A stretch of 64,000 nt of DNA from Adlercreutzia hattorii (GTDB lineage: Bacteria; Actinomycetota; Coriobacteriia; Coriobacteriales; Eggerthellaceae). Shown here one piece after another: positions 1 to 10,010 of the stretch. The stretch lies in the NCBI RefSeq assembly GCF_011405655.1, contig NZ_AP022829.1, forward strand, positions 1,535,001 to 1,599,000, written 5' to 3'. Under the pieces are notes generated by a model, which was given only the letters and a program-made list of their open reading frames with translations, had not been told where the DNA came from and did no database searches. Each line of letters opens with the position of its first letter. The first letter of the stretch is position 1. The position numbers and the translations under genes are program-made.

Positions 1-1
1 T

Positions 2-2020
2 GTGGGCCGCATCCCCGGCGGCTACCTGAAGCGCGAGGCGAAGCCCTCCGACCACGGCACCCTCGTGGCCCGCATGGTGGACCGCCCCATCCGCCCCGGG
101 TTCCCCGACGGCTACAAGAACGAGGTGCACATCGTGGCCACCCCGTTCGTCATCGACGGCGAGAACCTGCCCGACACCATCTGCGTGGCCGGCGCCTCTG
201 CGGCGCTGCTCGTGGGCGGCGCCCCCTTCGACGGCCCGGCGGCCTGCGTGCGCATCGGCCGCGACATCGAGACCGGCGAGTTCATCGTGAACCCCACCAA
301 CTCCGAGCAGGAGAACTCCGATCTGGAGCTCACCATCGCCGGCACCGCCGACTACATCTCCATGGTGGAGGCCGGCGCCGCTGAGATCTCCGAGGAGGAC
401 ATGCTCGCCGCCATGACCTTCGGTCAGGAGGCCATCGCCGCCTTCTGCGAGAAGCAGGCTGCCTTCCTCGCCAAGGTGAACCCGACGCCCATGGACTACA
501 CCATCCACGCTGCCGACCCGTCCGTGGCCGAGCGCGTCGACGCCCACCTCGACGAGATGTCCGCAGCCCTGAAGGACGCCGACAAGGCCGCCCGTATGCA
601 GAAGGTGGAAGAGCTCAAGTCCTCCATCATCGAGAATGACTTCACCGAGGAGGAGCGCGCCGCCTGGGGAAGCGACATCAAGGCGGCCCTCAAGGCCCTC
701 GAGAAGCGGGCCATGCGCGCCATGATCCTCGAGACCGGCGAGCGCGTCGACGGCCGCACCCCCGAGGAGATCCGCCCGCTGTACATCGTGCCGGGATACC
801 TGCCCCGCGTGCACGGCTCGGGCCTGTTCCAGCGCGGCCAGACCCAGGTCATGTCCGTGTGCACGTTGGGCATGCTGAACGAGTGGCAGCGCCTCGACAC
901 CATCTGGCCCGAAGAGGGCAAGCGCTACATGCACCAGTACAACTTCCCGCCCTACTGCACCGGCGAGACCGGACGGATGGGTGCGCCTAAGCGCCGTGAG
1001 GTGGGCCATGGTGCCCTGGCCGAGCGCGCGATTGTTCCCGTGCTGCCCGACACCGACACCTTCCCCTACGCCATCCGCGTGGTCTCCGAGGTGCTGGAGT
1101 CCAACGGTTCCTCCTCCATGGCCTCCACGTGCGGAAGCTGCCTGGCTCTGATGGACGCCGGCGTGCCGATCTCCGCACCCGTCTCCGGTGTGGCCATGGG
1201 CCTCATCAAGGAGGGCGACGACGTGGTCATCCTCTCCGACATCCAGGGCATCGAGGACTTCCTGGGCGACATGGACTTCAAGGTCTGCGGCACGCCCAAC
1301 GGCATCACCGCCCTGCAGATGGACAACAAGGCCAAGGGCCTGTCCGTCGAGATCCTTGCCCGCGCCCTGAAGCAGGCCCACGAGGGCCGCGCCTTCATCC
1401 TGGCCGCCATGCTGGACACCATCGACGGCCCGCGCGCCGAGATGAAGGAGACCGCGCCGCGCATCGAGACCATCAAGATCCCCGTGGACAAGATCCGCGA
1501 CGTCATCGGTTCCGGCGGCAAGGTGGTCCGCGGCATCCAGGAGGAGACCGGCGCTTCCATCGACATCCAGGAGGACGGCACCATCCACGTGGGCGCCGTC
1601 TCCGGCACCGCCATGCAGGCGGCCAAGGACATGATCCTGGGCATCGTGAAAGAGCCCGAGGTGGGCGAGGTCTTCGAGGGCGAGGTCGTCGGCATCAAGG
1701 ACTTCGGCGCCTTCGTGAAGCTCACGCCGGGCAAGGACGGCCTGCTCCACATCTCGCGCGTGGCCAACGGCCGCGTCGGCAAGGTGGAGGACGTGCTGAG
1801 CCTGGGCGACATTGTGAAGGTGGAAGTGCTCGAGATCGACCCGAAGACCGGCAAGATCTCGCTGGACCGCCTGGACAAGCCGGACGCTCCGGCTTCCGCG
1901 TCCCCGTCTCCTCGCGACAAGGGCGAGCGTCACGAGCGCCGGGAGCGTCGGGAGGACAACCGTCCCGGGCGCGCCGGGCGCACGCCGCGCCGTCGCCACG
2001 AGAGCGGCAGCAGCAACTAG
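2..2020 (+). CDS. pnp: Polyribonucleotide nucleotidyltransferase (5' truncated)
   Basis: PNPase: phosphorolytic 3'-5' exoribonuclease of RNA turnover. The frame is already open at the window edge with the conserved motif [11 protein letters not shown], so roughly the first 60-80 residues lie outside; the GTG at base 2 is not a credible start. Two RNase PH-like domains are joined by the helical linker, followed by a KH domain with the IGSGGK motif and an S1 RNA-binding domain ([17 protein letters not shown] region). The C-terminus is a basic, Arg-rich disordered tail. A rho-independent terminator follows within 10 bases. Confidence 0.97.
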   Translation: MGRIPGGYLKREAKPSDHGTLVARMVDRPIRPGFPDGYKNEVHIVATPFVIDGENLPDTICVAGASAALLVGGAPFDGPAACVRIGRDIETGEFIVNPTNSEQENSDLELTIAGTADYISMVEAGAAEISEEDMLAAMTFGQEAIAAFCEKQAAFLAKVNPTPMDYTIHAADPSVAERVDAHLDEMSAALKDADKAARMQKVEELKSSIIENDFTEEERAAWGSDIKAALKALEKRAMRAMILETGERVDGRTPEEIRPLYIVPGYLPRVHGSGLFQRGQTQVMSVCTLGMLNEWQRLDTIWPEEGKRYMHQYNFPPYCTGETGRMGAPKRREVGHGALAERAIVPVLPDTDTFPYAIRVVSEVLESNGSSSMASTCGSCLALMDAGVPISAPVSGVAMGLIKEGDDVVILSDIQGIEDFLGDMDFKVCGTPNGITALQMDNKAKGLSVEILARALKQAHEGRAFILAAMLDTIDGPRAEMKETAPRIETIKIPVDKIRDVIGSGGKVVRGIQEETGASIDIQEDGTIHVGAVSGTAMQAAKDMILGIVKEPEVGEVFEGEVVGIKDFGAFVKLTPGKDGLLHISRVANGRVGKVEDVLSLGDIVKVEVLEIDPKTGKISLDRLDKPDAPASASPSPRDKGERHERRERREDNRPGRAGRTPRRRHESGSSN

Positions 2021-2028
2021 CACTTTGG

Positions 2029-2055
2029 GAAAGGGTCGCAGGTCGCGGCCCTTTC
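2029..2055 (+). terminator. Terminator after pnp
   Basis: Hairpin with arms GAAAGGG (2029-2035) and CCCTTTC (2049-2055), running into TTGTTG, directly after the pnp stop codon. Confidence 0.7.
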
Positions 2056-2086
2056 TTGTTGCAACTCCTCCAAAGAGGAGCTACGC

Positions 2087-2178
2087 GGTATTCTGATTCG
2101 CTCAGACAGTCCTCGCTTTGTGGAACAGGACATTCAGTCCTGTTCCAGTCGCTGCGGAACTCGCTCGGTCAGAACACC
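2087..2178. repeat. Nested palindromic intergenic element
   Basis: Outer arms GGTATTCTGA (2087-2096) and TCAGAACACC (2169-2178) match at 9 of 10 positions. They enclose a perfect inner hairpin, GGAACAGGAC (2122-2131) and GTCCTGTTCC (2137-2146), with partial pairing between. A third small hairpin (CTCCTC/GAGGAG, 2065-2080) lies just upstream. The shape suggests a REP/MITE-like repeat or a structured RNA in the pnp-dapB gap; no coding capacity is evident. Confidence 0.5.
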
Positions 2179-2265
2179 CCGTATCTCCTCTACACTCTCA
2201 CGTTGTTGCTTTACAATAGCGTTTACTCTTCTTATTGAATCTGACTGGTGTATGGGAGGTTTTCT

Positions 2266-3033
2266 ATGATTAAGGTTGCGGTGGCGGGTTATGCGGGGCG
2301 TATGGGTTCCGCGGTGGTGGATGCGGTGACGGCTGCGGACGACATGACGGTGGTCTGCGGCATCGATCCCCATGCCGCAGAGGCGCCCTTCCCCGTGTTC
2401 GGCACGCTGGCCGAGGCGCTGGATGCGGCGGACGTCGACGTGCTCGTCGACTTCACGCAGCCGAACGTGGTGGCAGGCAATCTCTCGGTAGCGCTGCCGC
2501 GGGGGGTCGATTGCGTGGTGGGCACGACGGGGCTCTCCAACGAGACGCTGGAGGGGCTGGCCGCCTCGGCGGCTCCGGGGACGTGCCTGTTCTACGCGCC
2601 GAACTTCACCACCGGCGCCGTGCTCATGATGGAGTTCGCGAAGGCGGCGGCGCCCTACTTCCCCGAGGCCGAGGTCATCGAGTACCACCACTGCAACAAG
2701 AAGGACGCGCCCTCCGGTACCGCCGTGCGCACCGCCGAGATCATCGCGGAGGCCCGCGCCCCCCGCGTGAGCGAGGCTCCCGGCCGCGAGACGGAGATCG
2801 CCGGGGCTGAGGGCGCTCGCGGGGCGCTCATCGACGGCGTGCCGATTCACTCCGTGCGCTCCATGGGCTTTGTGGCCAGCCAGGAAGTGATCTTCGGCTC
2901 ACTGGGTCAGACGCTCACCATTCGCCATGACTCGTGGGATCGCACCTCCTACATGCCCGGCGTCCTTCTCGGCATCCGCAGCGTAGGGAACCGCGACGGC
3001 CTCATCGTGGGCCTCGAGAACTTTATGAATTAG
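2266..3033 (+). CDS. dapB: 4-hydroxy-tetrahydrodipicolinate reductase
   Basis: NAD(P)H-dependent reductase of the diaminopimelate/lysine pathway, cytoplasmic, 255 aa. The N-terminal Rossmann motif VAGYAGRMG is at residues 6-14, and the catalytic segment EYHHCNKKDAPSGTA lies near residue 139. The ATG at 2266 was chosen over a GTG at 2248 because GGGAGGT lies 5 bases upstream and the protein then begins at the conserved MIKVAVAG. dapA follows after a repeat-containing gap, and dapF is further along in the same window. Confidence 0.96.
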   Translation: MIKVAVAGYAGRMGSAVVDAVTAADDMTVVCGIDPHAAEAPFPVFGTLAEALDAADVDVLVDFTQPNVVAGNLSVALPRGVDCVVGTTGLSNETLEGLAASAAPGTCLFYAPNFTTGAVLMMEFAKAAAPYFPEAEVIEYHHCNKKDAPSGTAVRTAEIIAEARAPRVSEAPGRETEIAGAEGARGALIDGVPIHSVRSMGFVASQEVIFGSLGQTLTIRHDSWDRTSYMPGVLLGIRSVGNRDGLIVGLENFMN

Positions 3034-3065
3034 CCACTCAGCCCCCATTCGTTCGCAGACACCAT

Positions 3066-3149
3066 CCGTAGGGGGCGGCCTTGGTCGCCCCTGTTTTGTC
3101 TCGCGCGATCGTCCCGCTCGCCAGGGCCGACCAAGGTCAGCCCCTACGG
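3066..3149. repeat. Palindromic GTAGGGGC-type intergenic repeat
   Basis: Two 28-nt imperfect inverted arms, 3066-3093 (starts CCGTAGGGGGCGGCCTTGG) and 3122-3149 (ends GGTCAGCCCCTACGG), enclose a 28-nt loop. The form is that of a mobile palindromic repeat (REP/MITE class) lying between dapB and dapA. Confidence 0.6.
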
Positions 3150-3313
3150 AGCGGACGCAAGGGCAGTGCCCGCTTGGGACAGCATCTTATCCCCGCAGGT
3201 TGTGCGTTTGACGGACTTACGGGCGCTCGCGTTTCCCCGTCGAGCCAACCATGGCATAATAGAGCTGTGCTAGGGCAGCCACGCCCCCCGAGTTTGTTTA
3301 AGGAGATACTTCC

Positions 3314-4216
3314 ATGGAGTTCAAGCGCGATCCTCGCTTCGGCCGCATGATTCCGGCCATGGTCACCCCGTTCAACGCCGACCTCGAACTCGATCTCGAC
3401 CGGGCTCAGGAGCTGGCCGACCGACTCGTGCGCGGCGGTGCCGACGCCCTCATCGTCAACGGGACCACCGGCGAGAGTCCCACGGTGTTCTACCCCCAGA
3501 AGCTCGAGCTGTTCCGCGCCGTGGTGCGCGCCGTGAACGGCCGTATCCCCGTCATCGCGAACGTCGGCGACAACTGCACGGCCGACACGGTGTACTTCGC
3601 CCAGGATGCCGCCAAACAGGGCGTCGACGGCTTCATGTGCGTCGTGCCCTACTACAACAAGCCCCCGCAGGAGGGCCTGTACCGCCACTTCAAGACTATT
3701 GCGGATTCCACGGACATGCCCATCATCCTGTACAACATCCCCGGGCGCTGCTCCATCAACATGGAGGGCGACACCACCCTGCGCTTGGCCCACAACTGCG
3801 ACAACGTCGTGGCCATCAAGGAGGCCTCGGGGAACTTCGATCAGATCAAGTACATCATCGACAACGCTCCGGCCGGCTTCGACGTGTACTCCGGCGACGA
3901 CTCGTCCACCCTCGACATCATGGAGCTGGGCGGCGTGGGCGTCATCTCCACCATTGGCAACGTCGCGCCCGACCGTATGAAGGCCATCGTCGATCTGGCC
4001 GCCAAGGGCGAGTGGGATGCGGCCCGTGAGGCCAACGAGGCCCTGATGCCGCTCATGAAGGGCCTGTTCGAGACCTCGAACCCCATCCTCGTGAAAGAGG
4101 CCTTGAGCCTCATCGGCTTCCCCGTCGGCGGCGTGCGTCTGCCGCTCGTGGACGCCACGCCGGAACAGTCGGCGCGCCTGGCCTCCATCATGCGCGAGGT
4201 CGGTGTTCTTGACTAG
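3314..4216 (+). CDS. dapA: 4-hydroxy-tetrahydrodipicolinate synthase
   Basis: Condenses pyruvate with aspartate semialdehyde; first committed step to lysine and DAP. 300 aa, normal for the family. TIM-barrel hallmarks are visible: NGTTGE near residue 52, the catalytic Tyr in YNIPGR (about residue 140) and the Schiff-base Lys in AIKEASGN (about residue 169). AGGAGA lies 8 bases before the ATG. A terminator closes the unit at 4240-4272. Confidence 0.97.
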   Translation: MEFKRDPRFGRMIPAMVTPFNADLELDLDRAQELADRLVRGGADALIVNGTTGESPTVFYPQKLELFRAVVRAVNGRIPVIANVGDNCTADTVYFAQDAAKQGVDGFMCVVPYYNKPPQEGLYRHFKTIADSTDMPIILYNIPGRCSINMEGDTTLRLAHNCDNVVAIKEASGNFDQIKYIIDNAPAGFDVYSGDDSSTLDIMELGGVGVISTIGNVAPDRMKAIVDLAAKGEWDAAREANEALMPLMKGLFETSNPILVKEALSLIGFPVGGVRLPLVDATPEQSARLASIMREVGVLD

Positions 4217-4239
4217 AATCGTCCACCATTGAAGATGCG

Positions 4240-4272
4240 ACGCCGGCCCGACGCCCTCGGGTCGGCGTTTTT
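4240..4272 (+). terminator. Terminator after dapA
   Basis: GC-rich hairpin with arms ACGCCGGCCCGA (4240-4251) and TCGGGTCGGCGT, followed by TTTTT. Confidence 0.85.
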
Positions 4273-4303
4273 GCGCGTTACTACCTTTAGAAAGAGGCAC
4301 TGA

Positions 4304-6181
4304 ATGACCAAAGAAAACCAAGAGAAGCAGAACGGTCGCACGGAGGGCGGCAGCGGCAAGAACGCCAATCGGCGCAACAACGATCGCCGCAAGAACAACA
4401 CCTCCTTCAAGCGGGTGAACCTGGAGCGCAAGCGCCCGCAGCTCTCGCGCGGCGAGACGGCGGCGGCCAAGGAGGCCCCCTCCGGCGGCCGAAAGCCGCG
4501 CCGCGGCTCGAAGGCGGGCAAGGATCCGAACGCGAAGCTCAAGATCATCCCGCTCGGCGGTCTTGACGCCATCGGCAAGAACATGACCGCCTTCGAGTGC
4601 AACGGCGACATGATCTTGGACGACGCGGGCCTGATGTTTCCCGACGACGACCACCCGGGCATCGATCTCATCCTCCCGGATTACACCTACGTGCTGGAGA
4701 ACGCCGACAAGCTGCGCGGCATCGTCATCACCCACGGCCACGAGGACCACACCGGCACGCTGCCGTACCTTCTGAAGGATCTCGACCGCACGGTGAACAT
4801 CTACGCCACGAAGCTCACGCTCGGCCTCATTGAGGGCAAGTTCGCCGAGCACCGCGTGAAGAACGCCAAGCTCATCGAGATCAAGCCGGGCGACGAGGTC
4901 AAGCTCGGCTGCTTCACGGTGGACTTCTTCGCCGTGAACCACTCCATCCCCGGCGCGGTGGGCCTGTTCATCCAGAGCCCGGCCGGCAACGTCCTGCACA
5001 CCGGCGACTTCAAGCTGGACCAGACCCCCATCGACGGCATCACCACCGACTTCGGCGCCCTGGCGCGCTTCTCGGAGACGGGCGTGGACCTCATGATGAG
5101 CGACTCCACCAACGCCACGAACCCGAACTTCACCCCGTCGGAGGCCGAGGTGGGCAAGACCTTGGAGCAGATCATCTCCCAGGCCAAGGGCCGTGTCATC
5201 ATCGCCAGCTTCGCGAGCCACATCCACCGCATGCAGCAGATCTGCGACGCGGCGGTGAAGAACGGCCGTAAGGTGGTCGTCACGGGCCGCTCCATGATCC
5301 AGAACACCGACATCGCGCGGCGGCTCGGGTACCTGAACATCTCCGACGAAAACCTCATCGACGCCTACGACCTGAAGGGCATCCCGCCGGAGCAGGTGGT
5401 CATCATGTGCACCGGCAGCCAGGGCGAGCCGCTTTCGGCTCTGGCCCGCATCGCCAACGGCGAGCACAAGACCATCGAGATCGAGGAGGGCGACACCGTC
5501 ATCATCTCGGCCACGCCGGTTCCCGGCAACGAGAAGGCCGTCACCCGGGTCATCAACCAGCTGGCCAAGATCGGCGCCGACGTGTACGACAAGAGCCGGG
5601 CGCGGGTGCACGTGTCGGGCCATGCCGGGGCCGAGGAGCTGAAGATCATGCTCTCCATCGTGAAGCCGAAGAACTTCATGCCGGTTCACGGCGAGGCCAC
5701 GCACCTGCGGGCCCACGCGAAGCTGGCCGAGGCCACCGGCGTCGACCCGGACAACATCTACGTGCTTGAAAACGGCGACTCCCTGGAGCTTTCCGCCCGG
5801 GGCGTCGAGCGCGGCGAGGGCGTGCCCTCGGGCATCGTCTATGTGGACGGCCTTTCGGTGGGCGATACCTCCCAGGACGTGCTGGACGAGCGCAACACGC
5901 TCGGCAACCAGGGCTTCGCCTCGGTGGCCGCGGCCGTGAACATGAAGGATCGCAAGCTCATCGGCCAGGTGCAGGTGTCCATGCACGGCATTACCGGCGG
6001 CGACGACTACTATCTGGCCCACGAGGCCGAGAACACCGTGGCCAACGCCCTGCGCAAGTGCCTTTCCAAGGACGGAGGCGTGAAAGAACTGCGCAAGGCC
6101 GCCCGCGACGCGCTGCTCTCGCTTCTCTGGGAGCGCACCAAGCAGCGTCCCATGGTCGTCGTGAACCTGCTGGAGGTCTAG
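4304..6181 (+). CDS. rnj: Ribonuclease J
   Basis: Metallo-beta-lactamase/beta-CASP ribonuclease (endo- and 5'-3' exonuclease) for RNA maturation and decay. 625 aa. A Lys/Arg/Asn-rich extension of about 75 residues precedes the catalytic domain, as in actinobacterial RNase J. The zinc motif THGHEDHTG is near residues 143-151, with further metal ligands in HSIPGA and HTGDFK and the beta-CASP motif HVSGHA. RNase Y and PNPase are also in this window, so three RNA-decay nucleases cluster within 17 kb. Confidence 0.95.
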   Translation: MTKENQEKQNGRTEGGSGKNANRRNNDRRKNNTSFKRVNLERKRPQLSRGETAAAKEAPSGGRKPRRGSKAGKDPNAKLKIIPLGGLDAIGKNMTAFECNGDMILDDAGLMFPDDDHPGIDLILPDYTYVLENADKLRGIVITHGHEDHTGTLPYLLKDLDRTVNIYATKLTLGLIEGKFAEHRVKNAKLIEIKPGDEVKLGCFTVDFFAVNHSIPGAVGLFIQSPAGNVLHTGDFKLDQTPIDGITTDFGALARFSETGVDLMMSDSTNATNPNFTPSEAEVGKTLEQIISQAKGRVIIASFASHIHRMQQICDAAVKNGRKVVVTGRSMIQNTDIARRLGYLNISDENLIDAYDLKGIPPEQVVIMCTGSQGEPLSALARIANGEHKTIEIEEGDTVIISATPVPGNEKAVTRVINQLAKIGADVYDKSRARVHVSGHAGAEELKIMLSIVKPKNFMPVHGEATHLRAHAKLAEATGVDPDNIYVLENGDSLELSARGVERGEGVPSGIVYVDGLSVGDTSQDVLDERNTLGNQGFASVAAAVNMKDRKLIGQVQVSMHGITGGDDYYLAHEAENTVANALRKCLSKDGGVKELRKAARDALLSLLWERTKQRPMVVVNLLEV

Positions 6182-6188
6182 AGGCACC

Positions 6189-8765
6189 GTGGCGCGCAAT
6201 ACGAGCACCAACAAAGAGAAGGCGAGCGCCCAGAAGGCCTCGGGGAACCTGTCGAAGAGCGGCACGCGCAAATCCGCCGCGGCCCGCAGCCGCGCCGTTG
6301 AGGCCGAGCCCCGCATCTTGGACGACCGCACGCGCCGCGACATCGTGGGCGTCGGCTTCATCATTTTGGGCATTGTGCTGTTCATCGCGGCCGCGGCTCC
6401 GGCCAGGGCCATCGTGACCGACTTCCTTTCGGAGTCGCTCCATGTCGTCTTCGGCGTGGGCTGCTACATCATGCCCTTCTTCCTCGTCGCCATTGGCGGC
6501 GCCGTTCTGTACCGCATGCAGTCGGAGCGCATGTCGCTGCGCGTCACGTTGGGCCTCTCGCTCATCCTCGTGGCGCTGCTCGGCATCATCGCGCTGTTCA
6601 CGCCGACGACCGGCACAGGCCCCGCTGCCCTGTTCGACCGCATTGCGCTCGTGACCCACGGCGGCTATGTGGGGGCGGCGCTCGCCTGGGTGGGGCTCAC
6701 GCTCTTCGGGCCGGCCATCTCCGCCATCCTGCTCATCGGGGTGGCCATCGTCGGCGTCATCGTCATCGGATTCTCCATCTCCGCGTTTCTGGAGAAGGTG
6801 CGCGCCCGCTGCGACTTGGACGGCGAGGGTGCCGCCTCCCTCATTCCCGATGCCCTCGGATCTATGAGGCGGGGGAGGGGCAAGCCGCCGCTGACGACCA
6901 TGGCCGAGTCCGCCGATCTGCCCCCGGCAGCCCATGGGGCGCCCACCGCCCGCATCTCCTTGGGCGAGCAACCGCGCCGGCGCTCCCGCGGGGCTGCGGC
7001 CGACGCCGTGCCCGATGCGGCCGTCACGCGGCAGCTGGGCGCCCAGAAGACGGGTGGCCTCGTGCCCATTCAGGCTCCGGATCCGCGCGAGGTGGCCGAG
7101 GTGGAGGACATCTCCGCTGTGGAGCCGGCCGCCCCCATGACCCGCAAGCTCGGGCGGCGCCGCCAGGAGGCCGAGGCCGCCGAGCGCGAGGCCGCGAAGA
7201 CGAAGCCCGTGAGCAAGAAGACGGCCCCCAAGAAAAAGAAGGAGGCTCCGGCCCAACCCATCTCCAAGGACGGCTTCCAGCTGCCTCCCATGAATCTCCT
7301 CGCCACCGGCGGTGCCCGCCGCGGCTCTACCGAGGAGGAGCTGCGGGAAGTGGCCGCCGAGCTGCAGGGGACCCTGGAGGACTTCGGCGTCATGGCGAGC
7401 GTGGTTGGCTGGGTGGAGGGCCCCACGGTGACGCTGTTCAAGGTGGACCTGCCCTCCGGCGTGCGCGTGAGCAAGGTCACCAACCTCACCGACGACATCG
7501 CGCTGGCGCTCGCCGCCCCCGGCGTGCGCATCTTCGCCCCCATTCCCGGCACCAACTACGTGGGCATTGAAGTGCCCAACCGCAACCGCCAGATGGTGTA
7601 TCTCCCCGACGTGCTCGCCGCTGCGGGCCCCGGGCCTTTGCAGGTGGCCATCGGCGAGGACGTGGAGGGCCACGCCATTGTCCACGACCTGGCGAAGATG
7701 CCCCACGTGCTCATCGCCGGCACCACCGGCTCGGGCAAGTCGGTCGAGGTCAACTCGATGATCATGTCCATCCTCATGCGCGCGACCCCGGCTGAGGTGC
7801 GCTTCATCATGGTAGACCCCAAGCGCGTGGAGTTCGCCCCCTACGAGGGCATCCCGCACTTGTACGTCCCCGTGGTCACCGAGTGCCGCGAGGCCTCCAG
7901 CGCCCTTTCCTGGGCCGTGGCCGAGATGGAGCGGCGCCTGAAGATGTTCTCGAAGTGCGGCGTGCGCAACATCATCACCTTCAACGAGAAGGCCCGAGCG
8001 GCCCAGGCGGCCGACGAGGCTGCCGAAAAGAGGGGAGAGGAGCCGCCGGAGAACCTCTACGGCGAGCCCATCCCCTACATCGTCATCGTCATCGACGAGC
8101 TGGCCGACCTCATGATGAATGTGGGCAAGGAAGTCGAGTTCTCCATCAGCCGTATCGCGCAGCTCGCCCGCGCCGCCGGCATCCACCTCATCATCGCCAC
8201 CCAGCGCCCCTCCACCAACGTGGTCACAGGCCTCATCAAGGCGAACATCACCTGCCGCATCGGGCTTACCGTGGCCTCGGGCATCGACTCCCGCGTCATC
8301 CTCGACTCCACGGGCGCCGAGAACCTCATCGGCATGGGGGACATGCTCTTGGCCAAGCCGGAGTACCCCAAGCCCATCCGCATCCAGGGCCCCTACATCC
8401 CCGACGACGAGATCGCCGCCGTGGTGGCGCACCTGAAGAGCCAGGGCGAGCCGGAGTACCACTCCGAGATCCTGAAGACCAACGTCGTGACCTTGGGCGA
8501 CTCCTCGCCTTCGGGAGAGGGGGGCTCCGAGGCCGACGATCCGCTTCTGTGGGAGGCCGCCGATGTGGTGGTTTCAAGCGATTTGGGCTCCACGAGCAAC
8601 CTTCAGCGTCGCTTGAAGGTCGGATACGCGCGAGCTGGACGTATAATGGATCAGTTGGAAGAAAAGGGCATCGTGGGCCCGGCCAACGGAAGCCGCCCGC
8701 GCGAGGTGCTCGTCGACCAAATGGAACTGGAAACACTGAAGGCCTTCGAGGCCGCTGACGAATAG
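6189..8765 (+). CDS. ftsK: DNA translocase FtsK/SpoIIIE
   Basis: Membrane-anchored ATP-driven dsDNA pump that clears chromosome termini through the septum and activates XerCD at dif. 858 aa; GTG start 7 bases after the rnj stop. About four membrane spans lie within residues 50-200, followed by a short charged linker (about 200-370), then the motor with Walker A GTTGSGKS (about residues 514-521) and Walker B VIVIDELADL. The C-terminal winged-helix gamma domain (about 790-858) is the KOPS reader. A dif-like site lies about 25 kb downstream in this window. Confidence 0.96.
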   Translation: MARNTSTNKEKASAQKASGNLSKSGTRKSAAARSRAVEAEPRILDDRTRRDIVGVGFIILGIVLFIAAAAPARAIVTDFLSESLHVVFGVGCYIMPFFLVAIGGAVLYRMQSERMSLRVTLGLSLILVALLGIIALFTPTTGTGPAALFDRIALVTHGGYVGAALAWVGLTLFGPAISAILLIGVAIVGVIVIGFSISAFLEKVRARCDLDGEGAASLIPDALGSMRRGRGKPPLTTMAESADLPPAAHGAPTARISLGEQPRRRSRGAAADAVPDAAVTRQLGAQKTGGLVPIQAPDPREVAEVEDISAVEPAAPMTRKLGRRRQEAEAAEREAAKTKPVSKKTAPKKKKEAPAQPISKDGFQLPPMNLLATGGARRGSTEEELREVAAELQGTLEDFGVMASVVGWVEGPTVTLFKVDLPSGVRVSKVTNLTDDIALALAAPGVRIFAPIPGTNYVGIEVPNRNRQMVYLPDVLAAAGPGPLQVAIGEDVEGHAIVHDLAKMPHVLIAGTTGSGKSVEVNSMIMSILMRATPAEVRFIMVDPKRVEFAPYEGIPHLYVPVVTECREASSALSWAVAEMERRLKMFSKCGVRNIITFNEKARAAQAADEAAEKRGEEPPENLYGEPIPYIVIVIDELADLMMNVGKEVEFSISRIAQLARAAGIHLIIATQRPSTNVVTGLIKANITCRIGLTVASGIDSRVILDSTGAENLIGMGDMLLAKPEYPKPIRIQGPYIPDDEIAAVVAHLKSQGEPEYHSEILKTNVVTLGDSSPSGEGGSEADDPLLWEAADVVVSSDLGSTSNLQRRLKVGYARAGRIMDQLEEKGIVGPANGSRPREVLVDQMELETLKAFEAADE

Positions 8766-8818
8766 GCCGGAACGGAATCGCACCGCAACGGCCAACGGAA
8801 AACACAGAGGAGACCATC

Positions 8819-9982
8819 GTGGCGAGACAGACATCATTCGGCGAGGCGCTTGCCCATGCCCGCGAGCGCAAGGGACTCGATTTGTCCACGGCCGCCCGCA
8901 AGCTGCGCATCCGCCCGGATATCCTGCGCGCCATCGAGGAGGGTGATTTCGCCCGCATGCCCCCGCGCGGCTACACGTCGAACATGGTGGGCGCCTACGC
9001 GCGCCTGGTGGGGCTGAACCCCACGGAGGTCACCCGCGCCTACCGGGAAGAGGTCTATCAGTTCGAGACGGGCCGCCGTCCGGCGAGCAACCGTCGCGAG
9101 CGCCCCCGCGATGCCGGGCGCACGGTCGCGCTGCCCTCCAGCCGCGATCGGGGATCCTCTCGGGGCTCCTACCGAGACGATTATACGGGCTCCACGCGCT
9201 CCGGTCGTTCCGGCTTGGGCGGTTCCTCGGCCCGCACGGGCAGAACGGCCCCGCAGCCCCAGTACACCAACCTCGTCCAGGGCCGGCAGGCCCCGGGCAT
9301 CGCGGCGAACATCGGCTCGTACTTGCCGCTCATCATCGTGGGCGCCATCATCGTGGGCCTGCTCGTCCTCGTGATCGTCCTGGCCTTTGGAAACCGCGCA
9401 GCGCCGGAAAGCGATGTGCCCACGGTGCCTATCTCCGGCATGCAGAACCCCGCCGGCACCGATACCGGTGCCGCGAATGAGGGCGGCACCGACGCGACGG
9501 CGCCCACCCAGCAGCCCGTGGCGCCGACGAGCGCCAAGTTTAGCTACAACGTGCCCGAGGGCTCAAGCGTCTACATCGAGGTCGTCCAGGACGGCAAGAC
9601 CGTGGAGGCGGGCGATGTCACCGGGCCCAAGACGGGCGATTTCGATGTGACCGGGACGCTGAAGTTCGTGCTTTCCGGTGATGACGAGGACATCGCCGCC
9701 GTCAAGCTCACCCTCGACGGTGAGGAGGTGAAGGCCGAGGATCAGAACGGCCGCGGCGTCTACACCTACACCGTCAACTTCGAGGACGTGCTCAACGACT
9801 GGAAGCGCGCCAACGGCGTGGCCGGCGCCTCCTCGGATAGCTCCGGCGACTCGGATTCCGGCTCCTCCTCCGGCTCGGATTCCTCGAGCGACGACTCCAG
9901 CACAAGCGATAGTTCCTCCGGCACCTCGGGAAGCGGCGACGCGTCCGATTCCGGCGAGGACTCCTCCGACAACGCGGCCTAG
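8819..9982 (+). CDS. RodZ-like HTH/DUF4115 membrane protein
   Basis: 387 aa, GTG start. An N-terminal HTH_25 domain (about residues 5-70, SFGEALAHARERKGLDLSTA region) is followed by an Arg/Ser-rich linker, one membrane span near residues 160-188 and an extracellular DUF4115-like beta domain. The tail of about 55 residues (333-387) is almost only Ser, Asp, Gly and Glu. This is RodZ architecture (bactofilin/MreB-linked cell-shape factor in rods); the acidic Ser-rich tail may be a surface spacer. Gene symbol withheld because function in this lineage is not shown. Confidence 0.85.
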   Translation: MARQTSFGEALAHARERKGLDLSTAARKLRIRPDILRAIEEGDFARMPPRGYTSNMVGAYARLVGLNPTEVTRAYREEVYQFETGRRPASNRRERPRDAGRTVALPSSRDRGSSRGSYRDDYTGSTRSGRSGLGGSSARTGRTAPQPQYTNLVQGRQAPGIAANIGSYLPLIIVGAIIVGLLVLVIVLAFGNRAAPESDVPTVPISGMQNPAGTDTGAANEGGTDATAPTQQPVAPTSAKFSYNVPEGSSVYIEVVQDGKTVEAGDVTGPKTGDFDVTGTLKFVLSGDDEDIAAVKLTLDGEEVKAEDQNGRGVYTYTVNFEDVLNDWKRANGVAGASSDSSGDSDSGSSSGSDSSSDDSSTSDSSSGTSGSGDASDSGEDSSDNAA

Positions 9983-10010
9983 CGGGCCCATCGAGAAAGG
10001 CAATCAACCC

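Noticed and set aside
3034..3313. Lysine riboswitch before dapA
   Set aside because: The gap holds a palindromic repeat and a promoter-like region only; no L-box features are visible.
3137..6412. Very long open frame on the - strand (1091 codons) opposite dapA and rnj
   Set aside because: High-GC antisense shadow: low-complexity His/Val/Gly/Leu-rich translation and it lies opposite two certain genes.
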